NCBI RefSeq assembly: GCF_949774925.1
Contig: NZ_OX458932.1
Coordinates: forward strand, 806,001 to 870,000
From: Candidatus Methylacidiphilum fumarolicum
GTDB lineage: Bacteria; Verrucomicrobiota; Verrucomicrobiia; Methylacidiphilales; Methylacidiphilaceae
Direction: 5' to 3'
DNA length: 64,000 nucleotides
The position numbers and the translations under genes are program-made. Shown here piece by piece: positions 45,310-54,054 of this stretch. Numbering within the stretch: the stretch's first letter is position 1; each line of letters begins with the position of its first letter. The notes beneath the pieces are model-generated. The model saw nothing but the letters and a program-made list of their open reading frames with translations, made no database searches and was not told where the DNA came from.

Positions 45310-46275
45310 CTAGGGCTTTTCTATCCACTGGCCTATTTTCCTATAACGGAGGTATCTTTTTTCTAACAGTTCCTTAGGGCTTAGGGCTTTTAAAGCTTTT
45401 ATATTTGAAAGAATATACTCCTTAAGGATTTCGGTGGCTTGATCCCAGTCCCAGTGAGCAGCTCCTTTAGGCTCAGGAATGATCTGGTCTATAATCCCAA
45501 GTTCAAGAAGCTCTTGAGCAGTTAGTTTAAGTAATTTTGCGGCTTGTGGAGCATGCTTTTTGTCTTTCCACAGAATAGCTGCACATCCTTCAGGAGAGAT
45601 CACCGAATAATAGGCATTTTCCATCATCAAAATTCTGTCAGCAACCCCTATACCTAAAGCTCCACCGCTTCCTCCCTCGCCTATAACAACCGAAACAATG
45701 GGCACAGTGAAGCCTGACATTTCCATAAGATTGGTAGCGATAGCCGCTCCAACATGCCTTTCTTCTGATCCAATTCCAGGGTAAGCTCCAGCCGTGTCAA
45801 TGAATGTAATAATAGGAAGATGAAACTTATTGGCAAGTTTCATCAGTCTTAAGGCTTTTCTATAACCTTCGGGAAGAGGACAACCGAAATTCCTGGCTAG
45901 GTTTTCTTTGAGTGTTCTTCCTTTCATTTGTCCTATTGCCATTGCTTTTATTCCATCAATAGTCAGGAAGCCCCCGACGATAGATAAATCGTTACCAAAG
46001 AGTCTGTCTCCATTGAGTTCAAAAAAATCGGAGGATAGCCTTTTGATGTAATCTAGAAAATAGGGTCTTTTAGGATGGCGGGCAATTTGAACCCTTTGCC
46101 ATGGGCTTAGACTAGAATAAATCGTTTTTTTTAGTTCTTCGAGTTTGGTGTTTAGAATGTTTCTTTGTTTTTCTAATTCTTCAGCGGATAAACCATTGTT
46201 GGTCTTTAACCGCTCAATTTGTTCTATTACTTCAACAATGGGCTTTTCGAAATCCAAATAGCCGTTAGAATGCAT
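45310..46275 (-). CDS. accA: Acetyl-CoA carboxylase carboxyltransferase subunit alpha
   Basis: A 321-residue AccA. It begins YLDFEKPIVEVIEQIERLKT and contains the crotonase-fold motifs RPYFLDYIKRL, GGFLTIDGIKAMAIG, FIDTAGAYPGIGSEERH and IGEGGSGGALGIGVADRILM. With AccD (31.9 kb) it forms the carboxyltransferase. The gene is divergent from ribH. Confidence 0.97.
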   Translation of the reverse strand: MHSNGYLDFEKPIVEVIEQIERLKTNNGLSAEELEKQRNILNTKLEELKKTIYSSLSPWQRVQIARHPKRPYFLDYIKRLSSDFFELNGDRLFGNDLSIVGGFLTIDGIKAMAIGQMKGRTLKENLARNFGCPLPEGYRKALRLMKLANKFHLPIITFIDTAGAYPGIGSEERHVGAAIATNLMEMSGFTVPIVSVVIGEGGSGGALGIGVADRILMMENAYYSVISPEGCAAILWKDKKHAPQAAKLLKLTAQELLELGIIDQIIPEPKGAAHWDWDQATEILKEYILSNIKALKALSPKELLEKRYLRYRKIGQWIEKP

Positions 46276-46370
46276 AGAAGGATAGATTTATTTTGTTGCA
46301 AACAAACAGTAAAAAAATTTCAAATGTAGTTATATTTTATCATGTCTTTTCAGAGAATCTAGAACAATAT

Positions 46371-46805
46371 ATGGAACAGAAGGCACTGTTTCGCTTTGCT
46401 ATCGTGGTTAGTTCCTATCACAAGGAATATACCAGTCGGCTTGTCGAGTCAGCTCTGGATATACTTCAGGGACACAAAGTCGATGTCTTTTGGGTGCCGG
46501 GGGCATTCGAAATTCCCCTGCAGGCCCAAAGACTTGCCCGCAAAAAAATTTATGACTGCATTCTCTGTTTTGGGATCGTCTGGCAAGGAAAGACGGCACA
46601 TGCGGCTGAAATCCTGCGAGCTTGTACTGACGCTTTGATGAGGATAGGGCTTGAAAACGATCTCCCAATCATTCACGAAGTGCTTTCGATACGTACTCAA
46701 TCCCAGGCTAAAGCACGAACAATGGGCAAGCTCAACCGAGGAATAGAAGGAGCAAAAACGGCCTTGGAAGTATTGTCACTGAAATTTGACAACACGGAAG
46801 CATAG
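46371..46805 (+). CDS. ribH: 6,7-dimethyl-8-ribityllumazine synthase
   Basis: From the ATG at 46371 a protein of 144 residues, the usual RibH size; an upstream ATG at 46293 would add 26 residues not found in the family. RFAIVVSSYHKEYTSRLVES, the substrate motif VFWVPGAFEIPLQAQ and the catalytic His in GIVWQGKTAHAAEI are visible. The next part, PIIHEVLSIRTQSQAKAR, departs from the usual PVxFGVLTTxxxEQA, so binding details may differ. It makes the lumazine precursor of riboflavin and is followed by nusB, a common pairing. Confidence 0.85.
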   Translation: MEQKALFRFAIVVSSYHKEYTSRLVESALDILQGHKVDVFWVPGAFEIPLQAQRLARKKIYDCILCFGIVWQGKTAHAAEILRACTDALMRIGLENDLPIIHEVLSIRTQSQAKARTMGKLNRGIEGAKTALEVLSLKFDNTEA

Positions 46806-47138
46806 TTTCAGTTTTAAAGATATTGAAAGTCACGATCAGGTCTGCTTATTAAATAACCAGCCCATTTCTTTTCCCTTGAAGAGATTACCTTCTCATTGCC
46901 CTCAACTTCCTTTTTTTATCTCCCTTATGTTTGCTTCCATTTTCTATTTAATTTTTTATGCCTTCTTTTTCAGTGTTATTTTTTCTTCTTTAGAAGTATT
47001 CTAACATTTCCATTTATTTTCTCGTGTTTTTTTATGTCGGCCAAAAGAGGATTATGTTGTTTTTATGGGAATTAAATAGCATATTATGATCCCTTATCTG
47101 GCAATCTTCTGCTATCATTTTAACTAAATCTTAAGGGA
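46806..47138. other. T-rich gap between ribH and nusB
   Basis: About 330 bases, very T-rich on the plus strand, without a credible gene. One short plus frame into it is hydrophobic only because of T-runs. Confidence 0.5.
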
Positions 47139-47582
47139 ATGGTTCTTCTAATGACAAGCAGGCGTAAAATTCGAGAACTTATTATTCAATTTCTTTATCA
47201 GTGGGAAATGAACAAAGAGAGTCCTTTTGAACAGATACTTAGCCTTTTTTGGGATGTTGCAGAGATAAAGGAGGAGGATAAAAAAGTTGTAGAAGAATGG
47301 ATTAGAGATATTGTAAAAAGAAAAAAAACGATAGAAGAAAAGATCAACAGTTATATCAAAAACTGGAGTCTCGACCGGCTAGCTATTGTGGATAAGTGCA
47401 TTCTCATGCTAGGAATCTATGAGATTCTTTACAGAAAAGATATTCCTCCCGCAGTAACTATTAACGAATCTGTTGAAATTGCCAAAAAATATAGTACAGA
47501 GGCATCTGGAAAATTTGTCAATGGGGTACTTGATGCGATCCGAAAGGAGTCTGGTAGACAAGCTTGGATAACAAGTAGCTAA
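47139..47582 (+). CDS. nusB: Transcription antitermination factor NusB
   Basis: A 147-residue all-helical NusB, which with NusE binds boxA RNA in ribosomal RNA transcription. Typical features are SRRKIRELIIQFLYQWEMN, WSLDRLAIVDKCILMLGIYE and PPAVTINESVEIAKKYSTEA with GKFVNGVLDAI. An ATG at 47151 (MTSRRK) fits the family start slightly better than the one at 47139. ftsY begins 25 bases downstream. Confidence 0.95.
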   Translation: MVLLMTSRRKIRELIIQFLYQWEMNKESPFEQILSLFWDVAEIKEEDKKVVEEWIRDIVKRKKTIEEKINSYIKNWSLDRLAIVDKCILMLGIYEILYRKDIPPAVTINESVEIAKKYSTEASGKFVNGVLDAIRKESGRQAWITSS

Positions 47583-47607
47583 ACGGTATGGATAATGGGA
47601 TGAAGTT

Positions 47608-48456
47608 ATGTCATTTTGGAAAAACTTAGTAGGAAAATTTACAACGCTTATTGGTCAAAAAGAACTGGTAGATTGGGAAGCTATACTAATCGAATCAGAC
47701 TTAGGGATAAATCTATCTCAAAAGCTTTATAGCTTGCTTGAAAAAGAAAAATTATTGACTAGAACTGATTTAGCTGAAAGAAGAATCCGTAAAGAGCTTA
47801 TCGCTATTCTTGGAAACGACAGCCTTTCTTTTCCTATTGGCCAGCCAGGAGTCATTCTTCTTGTAGGGGTTAATGGAGGGGGTAAAACGACTACTGCGGC
47901 AAAACTCGCATATAAGTTCAAGAGCGAAGGAAAAAAAGTCTATTTAGCTGCCTGTGATACCTTTAGAGCTGCAGCAACCGAACAGCTGAAAATTTGGGCT
48001 GACAAGCTTGAGCTACCAGTCATCTCAGCAAGAGAGGGTGTAGATGCTGCCAGTGTTGCTTTTAGAGCTTTTAGCCAAGCATCCCAATCTCAAGCTGATT
48101 ATTTGATTGTAGATACGGCTGGTAGACAAGCGAACAAGAAAAATCTCATGTTAGAATTAGGGAAAATTAAAAAGACATTAGAAAAAGCATCTGGCCAGAT
48201 TCCGCTTTTTGTTTTATTGGTTGTCGATGGGACTTCTGGATCTAATGTCTTAATTCAAGCCAGAGAATTTCACGAGGCTTTAGGACTAAGCGCCATGGTT
48301 GTAACCAAACTCGATAGTTCTGCTAAAGGAGGAATGATTGCTGCTGTTAAATATGAACTAGGTATTCCAACCTTGTTTATTGGTCGTGGAGAAAATCTAG
48401 AGGCTTTGGAAGCATTTAGTCCGGAGGGTTTTATTGAAGAGTTTTTCTCTCGATGA
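47608..48456 (+). CDS. ftsY: Signal recognition particle receptor FtsY
   Basis: A 282-residue NG-domain GTPase, lacking the long acidic A domain of E. coli FtsY. The N domain (about 1-75) precedes the P-loop GVNGGGKTTTAAKLA. DTFRAAATEQLKIWA, DTAGRQANKKNLMLEL, TKLDSSAKGG and FIGRGENLEAL follow. It docks ribosome-SRP complexes at the membrane, with the SRP RNA encoded at 28.5 kb. Its 3' end overlaps ribD. Confidence 0.96.
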   Translation: MSFWKNLVGKFTTLIGQKELVDWEAILIESDLGINLSQKLYSLLEKEKLLTRTDLAERRIRKELIAILGNDSLSFPIGQPGVILLVGVNGGGKTTTAAKLAYKFKSEGKKVYLAACDTFRAAATEQLKIWADKLELPVISAREGVDAASVAFRAFSQASQSQADYLIVDTAGRQANKKNLMLELGKIKKTLEKASGQIPLFVLLVVDGTSGSNVLIQAREFHEALGLSAMVVTKLDSSAKGGMIAAVKYELGIPTLFIGRGENLEALEAFSPEGFIEEFFSR

Positions 48457-49531
48457 TCGTTACTGGATGCAAGAAGCCTTTAAACTGGCTCTTTTAGGGG
48501 AAGGTTTGACTAGCCCTAATCCCTCTGTGGGCGCTGTGATTGTTAAGAATGGGATAATCATTGGAAAGGGTTATCATAAAAAAGCTGGAGCTCCTCATGC
48601 AGAAATCGAAGCTATAGAAGATGCCAAGAGGCATGGCTACTCAGTCAGCGGCTCTACTTTGTATGTAACCCTGGAGCCTTGTACATGCTGGGGGAAAACC
48701 CCTCCCTGCAGTTTGCGAATTATTGAAGAGAAAATAAGTCGGGTTGTGGCTGGTTCTCCAGATCCCAATCCAAAAAATAAGCCGAGAGCCATGGAGCTTT
48801 TTCGTGCTCAGGGGATCGATTTTTCATGGGAGATCCATTCAGAGGCAATTTTTCTTAATCGAGGATTTTATCATTGGATTGTAACTGGAAAACCCTGGGT
48901 GATAGGTAAGATGGCTATGGCTATTGATGGAAGCTTTTCTGCTGGGATTGGAGATGAGAAATGGATTTCAGGGCTTCCGGCACGAACCGTTGCTCATACA
49001 CTAAGGATGATTTCTGACGGTATTTTAATTGGAGCCCAGACAGCCAGGCATGATAACCCTCTGTTGACTATCCGGCATGTAGATAAAAAATATAAAGTCC
49101 AACCTTGGAGAGCTATTGTGAGCCTTTCGGGAAGGCTGCCGAAAGAACTTTTTCTTTTTACTGATTCTTTTAAAGAAAGAACATTACTCTTTGTTAGAGT
49201 TCCTTTAGAGATGGTTTTAGAAGAGTTGGGTTCAAGGACCGTTACAACTTTACTTGTGGAAGGAGGAAAAACGATTTTTCAGGCTTTCCTTTCTAAAGGA
49301 CTCATTCATGAGGTGGCGTTTTTTCTTTCTCCACTGATTATAGGCAAAGCCCATCACACCGAATGGGGCAATTCTTTGATTGAATCAAAGGCTTTGTCTA
49401 GTCCTATTCCTTTGATCTATCCATCTTGGGAAAATTTAAAAGGGGATATTTATTGTCGTGGACTTTTATTAAAGGGTGCTCAGTTCCTTGAAGAGATTCG
49501 CAATCAAGTTATTAATCTAGCTAATGTATGA
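48434..49531 (+). CDS. ribD: Bifunctional riboflavin deaminase/reductase RibD
   Basis: A 365-residue two-domain enzyme for the second and third steps of riboflavin synthesis. The deaminase domain has TSPNPSVGAVIVKNG, the zinc motif GAPHAEIEAIE and EPCTCWGKTPPCSLRII. The reductase domain (about 150-365) has GKMAMAIDGSFSAG, DGILIGAQTARHDNP and TLLVEGGKTIFQAFL. The family normally has residues before YWMQEAF, which requires the TTG at 48434, overlapping ftsY by 23 bases; the ATG at 48467 would be shorter. Confidence 0.94.
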   Translation: MKSFSLDDRYWMQEAFKLALLGEGLTSPNPSVGAVIVKNGIIIGKGYHKKAGAPHAEIEAIEDAKRHGYSVSGSTLYVTLEPCTCWGKTPPCSLRIIEEKISRVVAGSPDPNPKNKPRAMELFRAQGIDFSWEIHSEAIFLNRGFYHWIVTGKPWVIGKMAMAIDGSFSAGIGDEKWISGLPARTVAHTLRMISDGILIGAQTARHDNPLLTIRHVDKKYKVQPWRAIVSLSGRLPKELFLFTDSFKERTLLFVRVPLEMVLEELGSRTVTTLLVEGGKTIFQAFLSKGLIHEVAFFLSPLIIGKAHHTEWGNSLIESKALSSPIPLIYPSWENLKGDIYCRGLLLKGAQFLEEIRNQVINLANV

Positions 49532-50091
49532 ATACAGTTAATAAACCAAACGCTAGGTTATCCTATAAAATTGGGCGTGTGTTACTTTCAGAGGAAAAAA
49601 TTCAAAAGAGAATCCTCGAACTCTCTGCAGAAATTCGAGAAGCATATCGAAAAAGGCCTTTTATGATTTTAGGGCTTTTGAATGGTTCACTCTTTTTTGT
49701 TGCAGATCTCCTTAAGAATTTACCGTTACGGACAGAAGTCGAGTTTTTACAGCTTAAAAGCTATGCTGGAACAGTTTCCACAGGATGTATTCAAGGACTA
49801 GAATGGATAGACAAAAAAAAATTTGAAGCTAAAAATATTCTTGTCATAGACGATATCCTTGATTCAGGCCAGACATTAAGTGCGGTTAAAGAAAAACTCT
49901 ATGATTCAGGGGCATTGAATGTCGAGTTTTGTGTACTTTTAAAAAAGCTAAAAAAAGAGCAAAAGCCGATCCAACCAAAATGGGTAGGATTCGAAATACC
50001 GGATGTTTTTGTCGTAGGATATGGACTAGATTTTGAGGGGATGTATAGGGGGCTCAAATCGATTCGGTCCTTTTCTCTAATTCAAAAATAG
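49528..50091 (+). CDS. hpt: Hypoxanthine phosphoribosyltransferase
   Basis: A 187-residue purine salvage enzyme, which makes IMP or GMP from hypoxanthine or guanine and PRPP. ILGLLNGSLFFVADLL, EFLQLKSYAGTVSTG and the PRPP motif ILVIDDILDSGQTL are clear, followed by KPIQPKWVGFEIPDVFVVGY and GLDFEGMYRGLK. The start overlaps the ribD stop as ATGA, so the two are translationally coupled. Confidence 0.95.
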   Translation: MNTVNKPNARLSYKIGRVLLSEEKIQKRILELSAEIREAYRKRPFMILGLLNGSLFFVADLLKNLPLRTEVEFLQLKSYAGTVSTGCIQGLEWIDKKKFEAKNILVIDDILDSGQTLSAVKEKLYDSGALNVEFCVLLKKLKKEQKPIQPKWVGFEIPDVFVVGYGLDFEGMYRGLKSIRSFSLIQK

Positions 50092-50215
50092 ACATAAAAA
50101 GAATATTCTTGTTCTATGCGTGGCTCTAGAAGTTGTTTTCCTATTTGAGGTGCCAACCACTAGACCACTAGGTATAATAGGCATCGAATCAATACCATGC
50201 TGGAATAATTTAGGC

Positions 50216-50797
50216 TTAACAGCTGGTTTGGCCTTCTTTTGGATCTTTTTGTTGGGAGTTAGAAAGCATTCGCTTAGTTGAGGGGATGAGGAAAGGGGGG
50301 AAGAAAAGGGCGATGGTTCGTGCTAAGACAAGGATAAGAACCGCAAGACTCCATATCAAAATATGGATTCCTGAGATCTTTTCATCAAATAGTAAGAGCA
50401 TGAGCTCCCGAAGTACAAAGGCCGCTCCCGCTTCCAAAAGCACATGAAGTCGAATACGGTCAAATTGGAAATATTCGACGAAAGCGCGCAATAGCTCGAG
50501 GATAACAACTAGAGAAAGAGTTCGTTCGACAAGATCGCGAAAATTTAAATTCGCCCTGTTTTTTGCCAAACCTGGAGCTAATTCCCATACGCTGCGAACG
50601 ATTTCAACAGCCAATCCAATAAGAAGCAAAAAAATGATGAGATTAAAGGCAATTGCAACCGAAATCCTAAAAAAATGGAGCAGGACTTTTTGCATTTCAG
50701 TAAGTTCCTGTTCTAAACTTGGGAAACAATCTAGGGAAGATCTATAAGAAATTGTAATAATAAGCTGAGCTGAAGCATCTGTCAAATAGAATACCAA
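50216..50797 (-). CDS. PsiE-like membrane protein
   Basis: The frame is 193 residues, but the ATG at 50695 (MQKVLLHFFRISVAIAF) gives 159 and fits the family better. Four hydrophobic segments are seen, with AVEIVRSVWELAPGL, ERTLSLVVILELLRAFVEYF and the segment LLEAGAAFVLRELMLLLF typical of phosphate-starvation-inducible PsiE proteins. The biochemical role of the family is unknown. It lies 21 bases after lnt on the same strand. Confidence 0.7.
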   Translation of the reverse strand: MVFYLTDASAQLIITISYRSSLDCFPSLEQELTEMQKVLLHFFRISVAIAFNLIIFLLLIGLAVEIVRSVWELAPGLAKNRANLNFRDLVERTLSLVVILELLRAFVEYFQFDRIRLHVLLEAGAAFVLRELMLLLFDEKISGIHILIWSLAVLILVLARTIALFFPPFLIPSTKRMLSNSQQKDPKEGQTSC

Positions 50798-50818
50798 GAG
50801 TTCAAAGGTTGTTCGGAT

Positions 50819-52402
50819 TTAAAGAAACTTTCTTATTTTAGAAAAAGAAGAAAAACTCAAGGTTAAGAGCGCCAAAGCGACGATCCAGTCTCCAAATTTT
50901 TTATATACAGTTTCGGCTGGCTGATACCAATGAGCTTCTCCTACCATTATCCCTTTAAATCCAACAAGTTTCCCATCTTTTTTAAGAATATTAAGTATTC
51001 TTCCTCGTTGATCTATCCATACAGATACCCCGGTGTTGGTGCATCGGAGCAAGGGAATATCCAGTTCAACTGTTCGAAATAGTGCGTTAATCATGTGGAG
51101 AAAGGCACCCGAGGAGTCCTTAAACCATCCATCATTTGTGATATCGATCATAAGATCAGGTTTTTGAACGGCCATTTTTCGTACATAACTGGCGATTGTA
51201 TCCTCAAAGCAGATAAGAGGAGCAATTTTGAGTTTGGGATTATCCAGGAAAAAGATATTGGATGTTTTTCCTGGGGTAAGATCAACCTGGAAGGGAACGA
51301 GTTTGCGTAGGAATGGAAAAATGTTAGCAAAGGGGATGAATTCCCCGAAAGGAACAAGACGATTTTTTGCATACAGTTCTAGCTCTTCTTGAGGATATTT
51401 GAGTAGGACCGCTACATTGAAAAGTTCTTCTCCTGTGGCTTTAAAGGACCCAGAGAGAAAAGAAAAGGGCTGTGCTTGCTGCAGCTTGCGAATTGGTTCT
51501 AAAAGTTTTGGAGATGAAAAAAAATCCAAGCCAAACGGGCTTTCTGGCCAGCATATAAGATCTGGAAAATAGCTTAAAGATTGTCTACTTAAAGTGATTT
51601 CCTCCAGAAAACCCGCTTCTGGGTCGATCGTAACATTTAAATCCTGAGGGATATTCGGTTGGATGGCTGCATAACGGAGCTTAAAAGCTGGCTGTCCTGA
51701 AGGAGTATTTAGGCGATATTCTCCATAAAAAATACAAAGAGCTAAAAGTAGCAGAAGTGACAGTAACTCTAGTTTTGGAAAATAAAAAGAATGTGCAACA
51801 AACTGTCGATACAGCGAACGGAACGAAAAAAAGATAAGTCCATTAATGGTAGCTATAAGCCAAGAAAGGCTCAAGACGCCGCCAAGGCTACTAATTTGGA
51901 TAAAAAGGGGACTTTTATAAGCACCCACTCCTAGTTCATTCCATGAAAAACCGCTGAATAGCCAGCTTCTGATCCATTCCAACAGAATCCACAGACTAGC
52001 ACTGTTTATAGCATTGAGAAGATTGGTTTTTGAAGAGTAGGAAGAAAATTGAACAAACGGTCTTCCTAAGCCCAGCAGCCAGAGAGCTGGATATAAAGAG
52101 AGATAAGCAACCAAAGCAGCCGTTCCTAAAATGGTGACATAACCAATCCACCAGAAAGATAGAGAAAAAAAGAGCATGCCACTAAGATAGCCACTCCAAA
52201 ATCTTGCCCAGGGCTTTTCCTTATAGTAATCAGCTGCGGCAAAAAGCGGAATAAGGCTAATCCAGCTGAAAAGAAAAGAAGCTTGAGGGCTGAAAGAAAA
52301 GGCCATCCCAACCCCAGATAGAGATGGCAGAATGAAAAAGAAGAAAATTCTCGCAGAGAAGATCTGTTTTGTTTTTTTTTCTTTTATTTTAAGATTTTCC
52401 AT
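50819..52402 (-). CDS. lnt: Apolipoprotein N-acyltransferase
   Basis: A 527-residue membrane enzyme, which adds the third acyl chain to lipoproteins. Six or more membrane helices cover about residues 15-220. The nitrilase domain follows, with ICWPESPFGLDF (catalytic Glu), RLVPFGEFIPFANIF and the catalytic Cys in APLICFEDTIASYVRK. A final membrane helix closes the chain. It confirms a Gram-negative-type envelope and fits the lipoproteins predicted in the window. Confidence 0.94.
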   Translation of the reverse strand: MENLKIKEKKTKQIFSARIFFFFILPSLSGVGMAFSFSPQASFLFSWISLIPLFAAADYYKEKPWARFWSGYLSGMLFFSLSFWWIGYVTILGTAALVAYLSLYPALWLLGLGRPFVQFSSYSSKTNLLNAINSASLWILLEWIRSWLFSGFSWNELGVGAYKSPLFIQISSLGGVLSLSWLIATINGLIFFSFRSLYRQFVAHSFYFPKLELLSLLLLLALCIFYGEYRLNTPSGQPAFKLRYAAIQPNIPQDLNVTIDPEAGFLEEITLSRQSLSYFPDLICWPESPFGLDFFSSPKLLEPIRKLQQAQPFSFLSGSFKATGEELFNVAVLLKYPQEELELYAKNRLVPFGEFIPFANIFPFLRKLVPFQVDLTPGKTSNIFFLDNPKLKIAPLICFEDTIASYVRKMAVQKPDLMIDITNDGWFKDSSGAFLHMINALFRTVELDIPLLRCTNTGVSVWIDQRGRILNILKKDGKLVGFKGIMVGEAHWYQPAETVYKKFGDWIVALALLTLSFSSFSKIRKFL

Positions 52403-52521
52403 GGATGGTTTTAAAGCTTATGAAAATTAAAGTGAATGAAAAAAGGAATTTTCTTTTCTTCCCCTTTTTCTCTTTTATGCGTATTCCAAAGAAATATAGC
52501 TAATGAGGATAAGAACGAAAT

Positions 52522-54048
52522 ATGTTGAAAATATTGCGTACGCATTCGTGGTTGCTTGTTGTTGTGCTTGCCGTCATTGGCGTCTCCTTCTTGTTGTTTT
52601 TTAACATACCCGCTATGAGCGGGTTAAAAAATCCGTCTGTTGCCAAAATTGCCGGCAAGAGTATTTCATTGGAAACGTTCAGATTAGCTAGACAAGCCAG
52701 CTCGATAGAGATTGCCTTGAGCTCTGGGAATCAGCCTTATGGAGAGAATCTCCAGCAAATACTCGATCAAATGGCCTGGACGAGATTGCTTTTTCTACAA
52801 GCCGCAAAAGAGTTGCATTGCTTGGTTCCTGAAGAAGAAGTGGTTCAATTCATTCAGCAGCTTCCCTTTCTTCAGAAAGAGGGAAAATATGATCCTGCAA
52901 TTTATCAACGTTTTGTCTCTTCTTTTTTGGTTCCACAAGGTATAACCGAAGAAAGATTTTTGCAGGTGATGCATGAAGAGCTTGTAATTGGGGAGGTTAA
53001 AAAAGTTCTGATTGCCCCTGTAGAAGTTGTTTCAGGAGAATTAGATGAAATTTATAACATGACTTTTGGTGCTGTGCAGGTCGTTCTATTTAGGCTGAAG
53101 ATCGATCCTTTTATGCAAAATCTTCAAGTCAAACCCGAAGAAATTGAAAAAGAATATAAAAGCCATTCCAAGGATCCGGACTATTATACGGCTGAAAAAA
53201 GAAAAGCAGGCTATGTGTTTTTTCCTTTTCCTCCAGAATGGCAATCTCTAAAAGGAAAAGAACTTGATGAGGCCAAAAGGAAGCTTTTAGAAAAAGCCGA
53301 AGATTTTTCAATAGATACTGTTAGACTAATGGAATCTTCTCAAACTGCGGAGATTGAAAAGATCGCTAGAGAAAAAAATCTTTCTTACCGCCTTACCCCG
53401 TTTTTTTCTTTGGATCATCCTCCTACAGAGGTAGAGGAACCTGAAAAATTTGCCAAAGCCGTTTTTGAACTCTCTCAAGAAAAGCCTGTTAGTGACCCGA
53501 TTGAAACTTCCAAAGGATATTATGTCATCGTTCTCCTTGGGGTAGAAAAAGGGGTGTTGCAGCCTTTTGAGCAAGTAAAATCCATCATTGAAGAAAAACT
53601 TAAGCGAAAGAAGGCTTTTGAAGCTCTTTTCGAGAAATCGAACGCTATTGAAAAAGAGCTCAATAAGGCACTGAAAGAAGGGAAGGACATCGAACAAGTA
53701 GCCAGGGCTCAAGGTCTTGTGATAGAAAAGCCTCCGTCTTTTGTTCCTGTTGATCCTCCAAAAGACTTAAACGCGGCTGCTGAAATAGGTTTTGCTTGTC
53801 AGCTATTGGAACCATCCCGGTTAAGTCGTTTTCTGCCTACACCGGAAGGTGGGGTTTTTATTTATCTACAGAACCGCTTCGCTCCCGCATTGCCCAATGA
53901 GATGGAAATTAAAAACAAGCTTGAAAAAGATCTGCTTATGAGTAGAAGGCAAGCATTCTTAGAGGAATGGGTGTTGTGGAGAAGCAAACAGCCAGGTTAT
54001 ATGCCTCCTGCTTCCTTGTTGCAAACCGCTGGCATACAAGATAAGTAA
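52522..54048 (+). CDS. SurA/PpiD-like periplasmic folding factor
   Basis: A 508-residue protein anchored by one N-terminal helix (MLKILRTHSWLLVVVLAVIG). The SurA-N/PpiD N-terminal helical domain follows, with GKSISLETFRLARQASS, QILDQMAWTRLLFLQAAKEL and CLVPEEEVVQFIQQLPFLQ. A central domain resembling a parvulin PPIase (about 275-345: LSQEKPVSDPIETSKGYYVI, VLLGVEKG) is weakly conserved. It likely assists outer-membrane protein folding. It is divergent from lnt. Confidence 0.88.
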   Translation: MLKILRTHSWLLVVVLAVIGVSFLLFFNIPAMSGLKNPSVAKIAGKSISLETFRLARQASSIEIALSSGNQPYGENLQQILDQMAWTRLLFLQAAKELHCLVPEEEVVQFIQQLPFLQKEGKYDPAIYQRFVSSFLVPQGITEERFLQVMHEELVIGEVKKVLIAPVEVVSGELDEIYNMTFGAVQVVLFRLKIDPFMQNLQVKPEEIEKEYKSHSKDPDYYTAEKRKAGYVFFPFPPEWQSLKGKELDEAKRKLLEKAEDFSIDTVRLMESSQTAEIEKIAREKNLSYRLTPFFSLDHPPTEVEEPEKFAKAVFELSQEKPVSDPIETSKGYYVIVLLGVEKGVLQPFEQVKSIIEEKLKRKKAFEALFEKSNAIEKELNKALKEGKDIEQVARAQGLVIEKPPSFVPVDPPKDLNAAAEIGFACQLLEPSRLSRFLPTPEGGVFIYLQNRFAPALPNEMEIKNKLEKDLLMSRRQAFLEEWVLWRSKQPGYMPPASLLQTAGIQDK

Positions 54049-54054
54049 TTTGTT

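Noticed and set aside
46786-47004. Hydrophobic frame between ribH and nusB
   Set aside because: The hydrophobicity is due to T-rich sequence, and it starts inside ribH in another frame.
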